DNA of 64,000 nt, from assembly GCF_009712035.1 (NCBI RefSeq), contig NZ_VILB01000011.1, positions 191,146 through 255,145 of the forward strand. Direction: 5' to 3'. The stretch is from Anabaena sp. UHCC 0187 (GTDB lineage: Bacteria; Cyanobacteriota; Cyanobacteriia; Cyanobacteriales; Nostocaceae). The stretch's first letter is position 1. Every line of letters starts with the position of its first letter. Shown piece after piece: positions 1 to 11,872 of this stretch. A program made the translations under genes and the position numbers. Under the pieces are notes generated by a model. That model was not told where the DNA came from and searched no databases. It saw only the letters and a program-made list of their open reading frames with translations.

Positions 1-582
1 TATGGTGCTGGTCTTCATATTCAAGGGTATTTTGCCTACCGCTTGCACTGCATCAACGTGGAAGAGAGCGCCGTATTCCTTAACCATAGCACCAATTTCT
101 TCAATTGGAAATATCGTGCCGGTTTCATTATTGGCATACATCATTGTTACCAAAGCAGTATTACCAGTTAGAGAAGCTTCTAACTCATTCAAATCCATTT
201 GTCCATGAGAATCTACCGACAAATAGGTAACTTGATAACCTTTAGATTCTAATTGTTTGCAGACATTTAAAACTGCGGGATGTTCTACTTGGGAAGTGAT
301 GATGTGACGTTTTTCAGGTTGAGCTAATAAAGCAGCATGAATAGCCGCATTATCACCTTCAGTTCCGCAACTGGTGAAAACAATTTCTGATTCATCTGCT
401 CCCAGCAAAGCAGCAACTTGTTCTCTAGCTGTCTTTACAGCCTTTCCAAGTTGTCCACCAAAAGAGTGCATACTAGAAGGATTAGCATAGTAGTCCGTCA
501 AATAAGGCATCATTGCCTCAACAACTTGAGGATCTATTTTAGTGGTGGCATTATTATCAAGATAGATACAATTATTTTGCAT
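1..582 (-). CDS. nifS: Cysteine desulfurase NifS, 3'-truncated by window edge
   Basis: PLP-dependent cysteine desulfurase that supplies sulfur for nitrogenase Fe-S cluster assembly in the cytoplasm. Only the first 194 residues are in the window; the frame is open to base 1. It starts at the ATG complementary to 580-582, giving MQNNCIYLDNNATTKIDP, the typical NifS/IscS class V aminotransferase opening. Visible cofactor-pocket residues are His101 (SQVEHPAV, stacks on PLP), Asn152 (YANNETG), Asp177 and Gln180 (HVDAVQ). The catalytic PLP lysine and the active-site cysteine loop lie beyond the edge. It follows fdxN and nifB on the same strand, the standard heterocyst nifB-fdxN-nifS-nifU order, so nifU is expected outside the window. 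Confidence 0.96.
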   Translation of the reverse strand, partial: MQNNCIYLDNNATTKIDPQVVEAMMPYLTDYYANPSSMHSFGGQLGKAVKTAREQVAALLGADESEIVFTSCGTEGDNAAIHAALLAQPEKRHIITSQVEHPAVLNVCKQLESKGYQVTYLSVDSHGQMDLNELEASLTGNTALVTMMYANNETGTIFPIEEIGAMVKEYGALFHVDAVQAVGKIPLNMKTSTI

Positions 583-633
583 GATTTTCTCTATAAAAGT
601 ATAAAGTGGTAAATCGAATAATTGGGGGAATTA

Positions 634-735
634 GGGCGGTTAGAAACCGCAGCTACACAGGCAAAACCCTTGACTTTCCTATTAGTCCGCGACGGCGGAC
701 TTTGTTTGTATAGCCGCGAATTCCATTCGCCGGGG
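634..735. repeat. Dispersed structured repeat, copy A (between fdxN and nifS)
   Basis: About 100 bases made almost entirely of hairpins. Stem 1 is GCGGTT-AGA-AACCGC. A middle stem AGTCCGC/GCGGACT sits inside a longer imperfect helix formed by GCTACACAG and TTGTATAGC. Stem 3 is GCGAAT-TCC-ATTCGC. A second copy lies at 33661-33761 with different bases but the same stems. The element separates two genes of the nif operon, so it is probably transcribed. I recognise it as the kind of small dispersed repeat common in Nostocales genomes but cannot name the family. Confidence 0.8.
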
Positions 736-752
736 CTTGATATTCCTCTCAC

Positions 753-1097
753 CTATATAACGACTTGTCCTTGATGCTTTTGCAATTGTTGGGCAATCTT
801 TTGGGAATAAGAGTTATACCAATTCTCCCAATAGTCTTGTTTATTGGTTAACTTTGCTCTAACACGATTGTAAGTAGCAAACCAACTTTCCCAATAATCA
901 CTAGGTTGTTTAACGCAACCATCAACAGTAGGACAACTAGCTTTACATTGAGGTACGGTGTGAATACTACCAGCGCAATTTGTGCAAAGTTCCGAGTCAA
1001 TCCAATAATTACCGTCAACTTCTTGAATTGCGCCGGTAGGACAAACCGATAAACACAACTTGCAGGAAATACACTGGCTAGTAATTTCGTAAGCCAT
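753..1097 (-). CDS. fdxN: Ferredoxin-like protein FdxN (2[4Fe-4S])
   Basis: Small bacterial-type ferredoxin of the nif cluster, thought to carry electrons for nitrogenase cofactor assembly. It has 114 residues. The first cluster motif is Cys9, Cys12, Cys15, Cys19-Pro (CISCKLCLSVCP). The second is Cys38, Cys41, Cys51, Cys55-Pro, with the long spacing seen in nif-associated 2[4Fe-4S] ferredoxins; Cys61 is extra. The C-terminal tail contains two related segments, DYWESWFATYNRVRAKL and DYWENWYNSYSQKIAQQL, a small internal duplication. It lies between nifB and nifS. In Anabaena sp. PCC 7120 this gene is split by a 55-kb excision element in vegetative cells; here the frame is continuous. Confidence 0.95.
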   Translation of the reverse strand: MAYEITSQCISCKLCLSVCPTGAIQEVDGNYWIDSELCTNCAGSIHTVPQCKASCPTVDGCVKQPSDYWESWFATYNRVRAKLTNKQDYWENWYNSYSQKIAQQLQKHQGQVVI

Positions 1098-1125
1098 GAT
1101 TATTTACCTTTGTGGGAATTGGTGA

Positions 1126-1221
1126 AGAGGTAATAGGTAATAAGTGATTAGTTGTTGAGAAAAAGGTGATTGGAAAGTATTACCCATTACCAATTACCTA
1201 TTACCTATTACCTATTACCCG
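1126..1221. repeat. Heptamer tandem repeat and hairpin between nifB and fdxN
   Basis: The nifB-fdxN gap contains a period-7 tandem array of ATTACCT (about four units, 1192-1220) and, upstream of it, the complementary arm GGTAATAGGTAATAA (1129-1143). The arms can fold into a hairpin with a loop of roughly 50 bases. Short heptamer arrays of this type (STRR) are typical of heterocystous cyanobacteria. In the nif transcript the structure could affect processing or stability between cistrons; that role is inferred. Confidence 0.75.
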
Positions 1222-2654
1222 TTAGCCTTAACATATTGCTCGTAAAATTCTAAAGCAACCTTTTCGATTACGTCATAGGCTTCAACAGTTTTTATTCCTG
1301 CTGCTTCTAATTTTTCCTTGGGACAATTGCCTATTTTCGATACCAAGACTGCTTTACAATCTGCAATTGATTTCATTATATTATCTGCGGTAGCTTCTTC
1401 GCTGTAACCACCTTGACAATATTGATCAATCTTCCGGTGACTAACAAAACGCACTTCATTACCATCAACTTCATACACTTGAAATTCTTTGGCGTGTCCG
1501 AAGTGTTGGTTAACTAATCCACCACCTTTTGTTGCTACTGCAATCAAGATTTTAGGACTATCGGCAGACTTTTTGCCAGTTGATGCTTTATCTTTAGCAG
1601 CCTTAATTTCTTCTCTAAATTTCTCAATCCCTTCGTGAACTTCTTGACGAGTTTCAAAGTTATATTCTGGAGCCATTTCCATGAACTTATCTTTAGTAAA
1701 TTCCTGGCTACGATCTTCTCCTAATAATCCTACCGCATCTGCTCGACACTGGCGACAGTGACGCATCATTTTCATGTTACCAGAGCAATTGTCTTGGACT
1801 TCTTTCAGTTCTTTTCCTGTTGGTCCACGTTGACCAGTTAAACCGAAATGAGTACCATGTTCTGGCGCAGAAATTAGCGGCATAATGTTGTGTAAGAATG
1901 CTCCTCTTTCACGAATAGCCTTATTAACTTCTATCAAGTGTTTGTCATTAACTCCAGGAATCATCACGGAATTAACTTTGCATAAGATATCAGCTTCCTT
2001 GAGAGCTTGCAATCCTTCCAACTGTTTTTCTAGGAGAATTTTTGCGCCTTCAACACCTCTGTAACGTTTGCGTTTATAGTGAACCCAAGAATAGATTTCC
2101 GCGCCTATTTCGGGGTCAATGGTATTAAGGGTGATAGTAACGTGATCTATATTTAATTGTTTGATGCGATCAATATGTTCTGTTAGCATCAAACCGTTAG
2201 TAGATAAGCACAATTTAATATCTGGTGCTTTATCGGCAATTAATTCAAAAGTCCGAAAAGTTTTTTCTGGATTAGCCAAAGGATCACCAGGACCCGCAAC
2301 TCCCAATACAGTCATTTGAGGAATTTTTCCGGCAATTACTAACACTTTATGTGCAGCTTCTTCCGGTGTGAGCAATTCGCTCACTACTCCAGGACGACTT
2401 TCGTTAGCGCAGTCATACTTGCGGTTACAATAGTTACATTGAATATTGCAAGCTGGAGCAACGGCAACGTGCATCCGTGCATAGTGATGATGAGCCTCTT
2501 CACTATAACAGGGGTGCTTAGAAATGCGATCTATCATTTTTTGATCCATTTCTGGAGTTGTGCTGCTGTCGCAACCGCAAGCAGCAGATGTAGCAGGGGT
2601 GATAATGGCATTCTCAAAGTCGGAGGTGAGAATGTTGTTAGCAGGTAGTGTCAT
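1215..2654 (-). CDS. nifB: NifB, nitrogenase FeMo-cofactor biosynthesis radical SAM protein
   Basis: Radical S-adenosylmethionine enzyme that makes NifB-co, the carbide-containing 8Fe core of the FeMo cofactor. It has 479 residues. The radical SAM cluster ligands are Cys69, Cys73 and Cys76 (CNIQCNYC), followed by a TIM-barrel part with the [12 protein letters not shown] motif. The characteristic [18 protein letters not shown] motif for accessory Fe-S clusters is present near residue 300. From about residue 370 there is a fused NifX/NafY-like cofactor-binding domain ([20 protein letters not shown]), as in cyanobacterial NifB. It is the first gene of the minus-strand nif operon, with the long upstream region 2655-3467 as the presumed promoter. 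Confidence 0.97.
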   Translation of the reverse strand: MTLPANNILTSDFENAIITPATSAACGCDSSTTPEMDQKMIDRISKHPCYSEEAHHHYARMHVAVAPACNIQCNYCNRKYDCANESRPGVVSELLTPEEAAHKVLVIAGKIPQMTVLGVAGPGDPLANPEKTFRTFELIADKAPDIKLCLSTNGLMLTEHIDRIKQLNIDHVTITLNTIDPEIGAEIYSWVHYKRKRYRGVEGAKILLEKQLEGLQALKEADILCKVNSVMIPGVNDKHLIEVNKAIRERGAFLHNIMPLISAPEHGTHFGLTGQRGPTGKELKEVQDNCSGNMKMMRHCRQCRADAVGLLGEDRSQEFTKDKFMEMAPEYNFETRQEVHEGIEKFREEIKAAKDKASTGKKSADSPKILIAVATKGGGLVNQHFGHAKEFQVYEVDGNEVRFVSHRKIDQYCQGGYSEEATADNIMKSIADCKAVLVSKIGNCPKEKLEAAGIKTVEAYDVIEKVALEFYEQYVKANG

Positions 2655-2884
2655 TGAATTTCGCTGTTGGAGGTGGACTTGAGAGCCACTGTGGGAGATG
2701 CTGTCAATACTGCCAATATCTAAATTATTTTAGACATGGTGCTAATCTCATCCCTCCACTCACTTTTGACTGCTAACTGTGTTTTGTTAAGGAGCGTTAA
2801 GTGATTGGCGATAAATGATTTATAGCAGCCCTTTTTTTTGCCCCCCTTGGTTTGCACCAGGATAGAACTTATTGGATTTATTAT

Positions 2885-3098
2885 GTTTGTACTCAAATCC
2901 TTAAATCCTTGCATTGCAACGATACAAAAATTAAAAAAGATTTTTTCGGGTAGGGGTACGAGTATTTATAGTCAGGGGTACGAGTATTTATAGTGAGGGG
3001 TTCAGGATTTCTTTGTACTCATCTCAAATTCAACACCTGTAAGGATTTCAGCTATCTTTTTATTGGGTTTTCTTGATATTCAACTGTACTCAAATTTT
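2885..3098 (-). promoter_or_regulatory. Candidate activator-binding motifs upstream of nifB
   Basis: On the plus strand TTTGTACTCAAATC occurs at 2886-2899, TTTGTACTCATCTCAAAT at 3012-3029 (same motif with an inserted ATCTC-like segment) and CTGTACTCAAATTT at 3084-3097. In nifB orientation this reads TTTGAGTACA. The sites are 230-445 bases upstream of the nifB start. They are clustered here and not noticed elsewhere in the window. CnfR, the known activator of nifB, is the obvious candidate partner, but I cannot match its published site from memory. Confidence 0.4.
2952..2994. repeat. 22-base direct repeat upstream of nifB
   Basis: AGGGGTACGAGTATTTATAG occurs at 2952-2971 and again at 2974-2993, followed by a partial AGGGG. 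The period is 22 bases, about two helical turns, which would place two bound proteins on the same face of the DNA. It lies about 300-340 bases upstream of the nifB start. Confidence 0.65.
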
Positions 3099-3149
3099 CT
3101 GCAAATTATCCTGAAAACTCTTGTTTATCAGGGATTTGAGGATAAAAAA

Positions 3150-3178
3150 CTGGAGTAAGACTAATCCGACTACTCCAG
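3150..3178. other. Inverted repeat in the nifB upstream region
   Basis: Perfect 8-base arms CTGGAGTA (3150-3157) and TACTCCAG (3171-3178) with a 13-base loop. No long T tract follows on either strand, so it is not a standard terminator. It could be a dyad operator or the hairpin of a small transcript. Confidence 0.5.
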
Positions 3179-3467
3179 ATCCGAGCGAAATTCAATTCTG
3201 TATACAACCTATCATTTTTTTTCGAGTAAAAATGCAATTTATATTTTTTTAAGTTTTCCATTATTAATAATATTTTTTGTGGTTGTATTGCCTGCTGTAC
3301 AACGAATACAGTCCAACAAGAACATCTATATTAATGCAGATAATTTGCAAAAGATTTAACTTTTTTATCATTATTTATTGGTGATTATTGATAATTTTGT
3401 TAGCCATGAACCTTTGATCATTATTAGACTATAAATATAGTAAACAAATCAGATAAAGGAAAATGTC

Positions 3468-4412
3468 ATGAAAGCTATTGTTATTCGTGGTTATGGTGCT
3501 GCTGAAGTTTTGCAGTATGAAGATGTGGAAAAACCGCAAATTCAATCTAATCAGTTACTTATAAAAGTTAATGCTAGTAGTGTTAATCCCATTGATTGGA
3601 AAACCCGCAAAGGGATGTTGAGTATATTAACAGGAAACAAATTTCCCCTGATTTTGGGTTTTGACGTGGCTGGGGAAGTGGTGGAAGTTGGTTCGCAAGT
3701 AACGCGCTTTAAAGTAGGAGATGCTATATATGGCAGCACTAGCTTTCCTGGAGGTGCTTATGCAGAATTGGCCGTTGTTCCTGAAAATTTAGCTGCTCCC
3801 AAACCTACGAACATGACTTATGAACAAGCAGCCACTGTCCCTTTAGCGGCGTTAACGGCTCTCCAAGCCCTGCGAGACTTGGGGAATATCAAATCAGGTC
3901 AGTCGGTATTGATTAATGGCGCTTCCGGCGGTGTGGGCGTTTTTGCAGTGCAAATTGCTAAGGCATTGGGGGCTGAGGTGACGGGTGTTTGTAGTTCTAG
4001 AAATTTGGATTTGGTTAAATCACTCAATGCAGATTTAGTTATTGACTATACTATAGAGGATTTTACAGAAGGTAATGTGCAGTACGATATAATTTTTGAT
4101 GTGGTTGCGAAAAGAGCATTTTCCGATTGTAGAAAAGTTCTCAAACCAAATGGGGTTTTTATTTTCACTTTACCTACCCCAGAGGTAATTTTGCAGATTG
4201 TTTTCACAATGTTCTTACCTGGTCAAAAGGTAAAATTTGTACTAGAGAAACCTAATACTCAGGATTTGTTGTATTTAAAAGATTTAATTGAAACTGGTAA
4301 AATGCAAACTGTAATTGATCGCACATATCCCTTGCCAGAATTATCAGCAGCTCATCGCTATAGTGAAAGTGAGCGTGCAGTGGGGAAAATTGCGATATTA
4401 ACGCGCTCTTAG
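3468..4412 (+). CDS. NAD(P)-dependent alcohol dehydrogenase / quinone oxidoreductase-like (MDR)
   Basis: Medium-chain dehydrogenase/reductase of the zinc-free quinone oxidoreductase type, 314 residues, cytoplasmic. The N-terminal GroES-like domain (about residues 1-125) lacks the zinc-binding cysteines of alcohol dehydrogenases. The Rossmann fold contains the nucleotide motif GASGGVG at residues 151-157. A Shine-Dalgarno-like AAAGGA precedes the ATG. The substrate cannot be told from sequence; relatives reduce quinones or enones with NADPH. It stands alone, reading away from the nif operon, and is followed by two genes for small exported proteins with no obvious functional link. Confidence 0.88.
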   Translation: MKAIVIRGYGAAEVLQYEDVEKPQIQSNQLLIKVNASSVNPIDWKTRKGMLSILTGNKFPLILGFDVAGEVVEVGSQVTRFKVGDAIYGSTSFPGGAYAELAVVPENLAAPKPTNMTYEQAATVPLAALTALQALRDLGNIKSGQSVLINGASGGVGVFAVQIAKALGAEVTGVCSSRNLDLVKSLNADLVIDYTIEDFTEGNVQYDIIFDVVAKRAFSDCRKVLKPNGVFIFTLPTPEVILQIVFTMFLPGQKVKFVLEKPNTQDLLYLKDLIETGKMQTVIDRTYPLPELSAAHRYSESERAVGKIAILTRS

Positions 4413-4594
4413 CTTCTACTTAAGCTAGGAATGGGTACTTGGGTGAAGTATATTTTTGACATTTTGTGAATTTTTGCTTTATGATGGATGATGTTTACAC
4501 AAGTGAGATGATCTGGTCTGTCAAAGGATCAGAAAATTCAAATTGACAAGATTGCTGGGTAACATATTAGTTCTATTTAATAAAGGGTAAATTA

Positions 4595-5098
4595 ATGAAG
4601 CAAAATTTAAAAATTTCATTAAGTCAAGGGTCAATTCGGGGGCTAATCTTACTACTTCCTCTGTTGGGAAACTTTCTATTTTTAGCTAATGCTAATGCTA
4701 ATGCTAAATCAGAATTAAATAGTAATCTAACGATTAATGTGGCTGGACTAAAAAACCAATCTGGAAAAATTTGTGCTAGTCTTTTTTCTAAAAGCAAAGG
4801 ATTTCCTAGTAATAGTGAAAATGCTTTACAATCCGAGTGTATCGAGGTTACAGAAACGCCTCAAAAACTGACTTTTAAGAACTTGAAACCAGGTACTTAT
4901 GCCGTGGCATTAATTCATGATGCCAATGGAGATGGTATTCTCAATAGTAATTCTTTTGGTATTCCGACAGAAGGTTTTGGGTTTTCTAACAATCCATTGG
5001 TGCTGACAGGACCACCCAAGTTTAAAGACTCGGCTGTTTTTCTAGCAGGGCCTAATACTGATATTGAGATTAAGTTGCAATACCTTTTGGGTGGTTAA
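4595..5098 (+). CDS. Exported DUF2141 domain protein
   Basis: A 167-residue protein with an N-terminal signal peptide: a hydrophobic core near residues 17-31 and a likely cleavage after the Ala-rich ANANANA stretch near residue 37. The mature part matches the DUF2141 family, small periplasmic beta-sandwich proteins with the pattern GKICASLFSKSKGFP and GTYAVALIHDANGDG. The DANGDG loop resembles a calcium-binding loop but is only an observation. AAAGGG lies a few bases upstream of the ATG. Function unknown. The repeated ANA coding triplets are a short microsatellite-like stretch. Confidence 0.85.
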   Translation: MKQNLKISLSQGSIRGLILLLPLLGNFLFLANANANAKSELNSNLTINVAGLKNQSGKICASLFSKSKGFPSNSENALQSECIEVTETPQKLTFKNLKPGTYAVALIHDANGDGILNSNSFGIPTEGFGFSNNPLVLTGPPKFKDSAVFLAGPNTDIEIKLQYLLGG

Positions 5099-5253
5099 AA
5101 TTTTGCATAATTCCATTTAATGGCAATGAGGATATCTGAATGCTAATGTCATGACTAAAGTAATGGGTGTAGACGTGACTTTTGCCTCATGTCGTGACTG
5201 GTGTTACTCAATATGATAGAAGCATAGCAAACCGACATAACCCAAAGGTAATT

Positions 5254-5766
5254 ATGAAACTGAAGACATTATCACTGATTGCTGCTACTTTAGCTTTGAC
5301 TTTAACCGCAAGCCCCTTTGCAGTTCAAGCCCAACAAAACCCATCTTCACCCCAACCTGGTAAGGAATGGCAAAAAAAAGGTCAATTCCAAAAGTTGAAT
5401 TTGACTCCCGAACAAAAAACTAAAATGCAGGAAATTGGCCGCAATACCCGCGCTCAAATGGAAGCTGTTTTGACTCCCGAACAAAAGACTAAGTTACAAG
5501 CTGCAATGGCAGAACGTAAGGCTCAACGTCAAGAGAGAAAAGCACAAGGTCAACAAGGACAAGGACAACGTCAACAAGGACGTGGAAAGAGGGGTGATAT
5601 TTTTGCTTCTTTAAACTTAACTCAATCACAAAAAGATCAAATTAAACAAATCAGAGAATCATCAAAACAACAAATGCAAGCTGTATTAACTCCTGAACAG
5701 CAAGCACAAATGAAGCAAATGCGGGAAAATATGCGTTCTCGTCGTCAACAAAATCAGCCTCAATAA
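5254..5766 (+). CDS. Secreted LTxxQ-motif (Spy/CpxP-like) protein
   Basis: A 170-residue exported protein rich in Gln, Lys and Arg. I choose the ATG at 5254 rather than the in-frame upstream codon at 5182, because it gives a clean signal peptide (MKLKTLSLIAATLALTLTA...) with cleavage after VQA at about residue 26, and AAAGGT precedes it. The mature chain has two homologous helical units, each with LTxxQ motifs (LNLTPEQ and VLTPEQ in each half). This is the signature of the Spy/CpxP/P-pilus accessory family, periplasmic helical chaperone-like or metal-responsive proteins. A basic Gln/Gly-rich linker (near residues 100-120) joins the units. Confidence 0.85.
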   Translation: MKLKTLSLIAATLALTLTASPFAVQAQQNPSSPQPGKEWQKKGQFQKLNLTPEQKTKMQEIGRNTRAQMEAVLTPEQKTKLQAAMAERKAQRQERKAQGQQGQGQRQQGRGKRGDIFASLNLTQSQKDQIKQIRESSKQQMQAVLTPEQQAQMKQMRENMRSRRQQNQPQ

Positions 5767-6286
5767 TTCTTAAATATTTAAATAGGATTAATAAATTAGG
5801 GGTGGGCAAAAAAGCTCATCCCATTTTTGTATAACTTTAATAGCGTACCAATGTTAGTAGCAGTTGCCATAGTTGAGAGAATTTTTAGCTAAGGTTATTT
5901 AATTTTACTTTATTATTGGCGCATCGCACCACAAGCGATCGCTCATAATCTCATAATATAGATTACTTGCTGGTAAGATTTCCACGTTGTGATACATAGG
6001 AAAATACTTTATAATTAATGAGTAATTCTCATGTAATTTCCTATAAACCATCTGAACATCATGCAAGATTAGCAGTTAACTCAGCTAAAACACTTTGCAA
6101 CTTTCTTTTTGATACAAAGGAATATCAAATGAAAAAAAGATAAACTCTTGCTACTCTCTGCGACTCTGCGCCTCTGCGTGAGCTAAATTCTCTTAATCAG
6201 CAACATCGAAAACTTAATCCACAAAAAAAGAGGTCTTTTTAGACCCCATTCAAAATCAAAATAAAATAATGTTTGATTTATAAAAA
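5767..6286. other. Intergenic region between Spy-like gene and apcC
   Basis: 520 bases with no credible gene. It carries one HIP1 palindrome (GCGATCGC near 5936), a short low-complexity repeat built from CTCTGCG units at about 6156-6180 of a type common between cyanobacterial genes, and the apcC terminator (separate entry). Confidence 0.6.
6222..6247 (-). terminator. Rho-independent terminator of the apc operon
   Basis: Read on the minus strand, GGTCT-AAAA-AGACC (6245 down to 6232) is followed by CTC and a run of seven T (6229-6223). It lies about 40 bases beyond the apcC stop codon, exactly where a terminator for apcABC is expected. Confidence 0.8.
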
Positions 6287-6493
6287 TTACAGCAAACCAG
6301 TATTAGTACCTTGCTTACCAGTTGCTAATTCCACCTTAACAATTTTGCCACCCATTTTCATGATGCGTTGTTGTTCGCGGAACCAATTTTCAAAAGGAAC
6401 TAACTTAGTAAAGTAAGTATTTTGTAATTCGCGTTGGGTGCGAGTCCGAGTTAAGCTAGGAACACAAGCAGTTACTTTAAATAAACGAGCCAT
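6287..6493 (-). CDS. apcC: Phycobilisome core linker polypeptide ApcC (LC 7.8)
   Basis: 68-residue core linker (PF01383, CpcD-like) that sits inside allophycocyanin trimers at the ends of the core cylinders and tunes their spectrum. The sequence MARLFKVTACVPSLTRTRTQ and the KMGGKIVKVELATG segment are diagnostic. It is the last gene of the apc cluster, 215 bases after apcB, and is followed by a strong terminator. ApcC is usually made in lower amounts than ApcA and ApcB; the long apcB-apcC gap leaves room for processing or partial termination, but no clear terminator is visible there. Confidence 0.97.
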   Translation of the reverse strand: MARLFKVTACVPSLTRTRTQRELQNTYFTKLVPFENWFREQQRIMKMGGKIVKVELATGKQGTNTGLL

Positions 6494-6708
6494 TTTGTTT
6501 CAAATCTCCTGATATTGTTTTAGAAACTTTTTTATCTCAAATATCTTGAGTCAAAATCTTTAATTATTTTTTCCAAGGCTGGAAATCAACCATCAACACT
6601 AGACTGATAACACTTACAATCAATCAGCAAGAGAACCTTCTAGCAATCATGATTGATCTCCAGACCTTAACAAAGCCGCACCTATATAACTAAGTGCAAA
6701 CCTAACTC

Positions 6709-7194
6709 CTAGCTCAAGCCAGAGGAGATATAATCGAAGTAAACGCCCATTTCTTTACCAGCGTCAGGACCAACCAAACTAGCGGTTACTTCCTTCATAG
6801 CTTGGATAGCTTGAACAGTAGCGCCTACGGGTACTCCCAAGGAGTTGTAGGTTTCTTTCAAACCATTCAATACGCGCTCATCCAAGATGGAAGCGTCGCC
6901 AGCAAGCATAGCGTAGGTAGAGTAACGCAAGTAGTAATCCAAGTCACGGATACAAGCTGCGTAACGGCGTGTGGTGTACATATTACCACCGGGACGGGTG
7001 ATGTCAGAGTACAACAAGGACTTAGCTACAGCTTCTTTAACGATAGCAGCAGCGTTAGCGCTGATGGTTGTAGCTGCACGAACGCGCAGTTCACCAGTAG
7101 CGAAGTAGCCTTTTAGCTTTTCGAGAGCAGCGGTATCAAGGTATTTACCTTGAACGTCTGAAGAATTGATAACGGAGGTAATTGCGTCTTGCAT
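6709..7194 (-). CDS. apcB: Allophycocyanin beta subunit ApcB
   Basis: 161-residue globin-like light-harvesting subunit that pairs with ApcA in the phycobilisome core on the thylakoid surface. Cys81 ([13 protein letters not shown]) is the phycocyanobilin attachment site. Asn71 (PGGNMY) is the residue methylated in beta subunits. Length and sequence are standard. It lies 67 bases after apcA on the same strand, in the usual apcE-apcA-apcB-apcC order, and is presumably co-transcribed with apcA. Confidence 0.98.
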   Translation of the reverse strand: MQDAITSVINSSDVQGKYLDTAALEKLKGYFATGELRVRAATTISANAAAIVKEAVAKSLLYSDITRPGGNMYTTRRYAACIRDLDYYLRYSTYAMLAGDASILDERVLNGLKETYNSLGVPVGATVQAIQAMKEVTASLVGPDAGKEMGVYFDYISSGLS

Positions 7195-7261
7195 TGTTGT
7201 TTTTTCCTTATTTCCAACCTTATTGCAACAGTTTTAGTTTGAGCCAAAAAACAGCTAAAAC

Positions 7262-7747
7262 TTACTGCATTGCACCAACAACGTAGTCGAAGTAAGAACC
7301 AGCTTCACCAGCGTCTTCAGAAGACAACAGGGTAGCAGCAACGTTCTTCATAGCGGCAACGCCACCAGCAACTGCATCAATGGGAGTACCCAAAGATTTG
7401 TACATTTCGCGGACACCAACGATACCGATTTCTTCGATGGCTGTAACATCACCAGAAACGATTCCGTAGGTAACAAGACGCAAGTAGTAGTCTAAGTCAC
7501 GCAAGCAAGTAGCTGTCATTTCTTGACCGTAAGCGTTACCACCGGGGGAAACAACATCAGGACGTTTTTGGAACAGTTGGTCGCCAGCACCTTTAACAAT
7601 GCGTTCGCGGTTTTCGGTCAATACTTGAGCGATGCGAAGACGTTGTGCGCCACCAGCAACAAAACCTTTGATTCTGTCTAATTCACCGGGGCTGAGGTAG
7701 CGAGCTTCTGCATCAGCATTCACGATAGCTTTCGTGACGATACTCAT
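7262..7747 (-). CDS. apcA: Allophycocyanin alpha subunit ApcA
   Basis: 161-residue alpha subunit of allophycocyanin, the pigment of the phycobilisome core that passes excitation toward the photosystems. Cys81 ([13 protein letters not shown]) carries phycocyanobilin. The N-terminus [18 protein letters not shown] is typical. A purine-rich GGAGGAATCC lies just before the ATG, a strong ribosome-binding site as expected for such an abundant protein. A 364-base gap separates it from apcE, large enough for its own promoter. Confidence 0.98.
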   Translation of the reverse strand: MSIVTKAIVNADAEARYLSPGELDRIKGFVAGGAQRLRIAQVLTENRERIVKGAGDQLFQKRPDVVSPGGNAYGQEMTATCLRDLDYYLRLVTYGIVSGDVTAIEEIGIVGVREMYKSLGTPIDAVAGGVAAMKNVAATLLSSEDAGEAGSYFDYVVGAMQ

Positions 7748-8111
7748 TAATGGATTCCTCCAAAACTAATGGAACCAGAATTTGATTAAACTGGTACGAC
7801 TTTATATGGTTGGTACTGACTTTACATCTTGATTTACATTTCTAGCCAGATTGACTGGATTTGGTGTAAACCAGGTGGAAAACTCAATTACCTCCCGCAA
7901 AATATTGTCCAGTATTATGTTGAGCATTTATTACTGCTCTTAATATTTTGTAACACTTATTTTCAGATTTGCTCATTCACCAGGGAACAGGGAACAGGCA
8001 AAAGAGGCAGAGGGGCAGAGGGCAGGGTGCAGAGGAGACGGATTTCCCCCTTGCTCCCTGCTCCATTTCTTCTTCTACTGTCACCTGTAACCTGTAACCG
8101 TGGCGTAGCAC
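7748..8111. other. apcE-apcA intergenic region with purine-rich repeats
   Basis: 364 bases. The apcA-proximal half is AT-rich and likely holds an apcA promoter, though I cannot assign boxes. The half next to apcE (about 7979-8100) contains short tandem units (GGGAACA twice, GAGGCAGAGGGGCAGAGG, and CCTGTAA twice) and complementary pyrimidine-rich stretches (CCCCCTTGCTCCCTGCTCC). These could fold back on the purine-rich arm as a large hairpin downstream of apcE. Such arrays are common between genes in Nostocales. Confidence 0.55.

Positions 8112-11872
<3,761 letters not shown>

Larger units (their letters stand above)
2655..3467. other. Long intergenic region upstream of nifB and of the MDR gene
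   Basis: An 813-base, AT-rich region between two divergent genes. It contains three copies of a TTTGAGTACA-like motif in nifB orientation, a 22-base direct repeat (2952-2994) and a strong inverted repeat (3150-3178), each listed separately. A 64-codon minus-strand reading frame at 2720-2914 has no recognisable family and is not called. The region most likely holds the nifB promoter; nifB promoters of heterocystous cyanobacteria are known to depend on the activator CnfR. Confidence 0.6.

Noticed and set aside
2720-2914. 64-codon minus-strand reading frame upstream of nifB
   Set aside because: No recognisable family or ribosome-binding site, and it lies inside regulatory repeat-bearing DNA.
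5182-5253. Upstream in-frame start extending the Spy-like protein by 24 residues
   Set aside because: The extension is polar and would bury the signal peptide; the ATG at 5254 has a better ribosome-binding site and a clean signal peptide.
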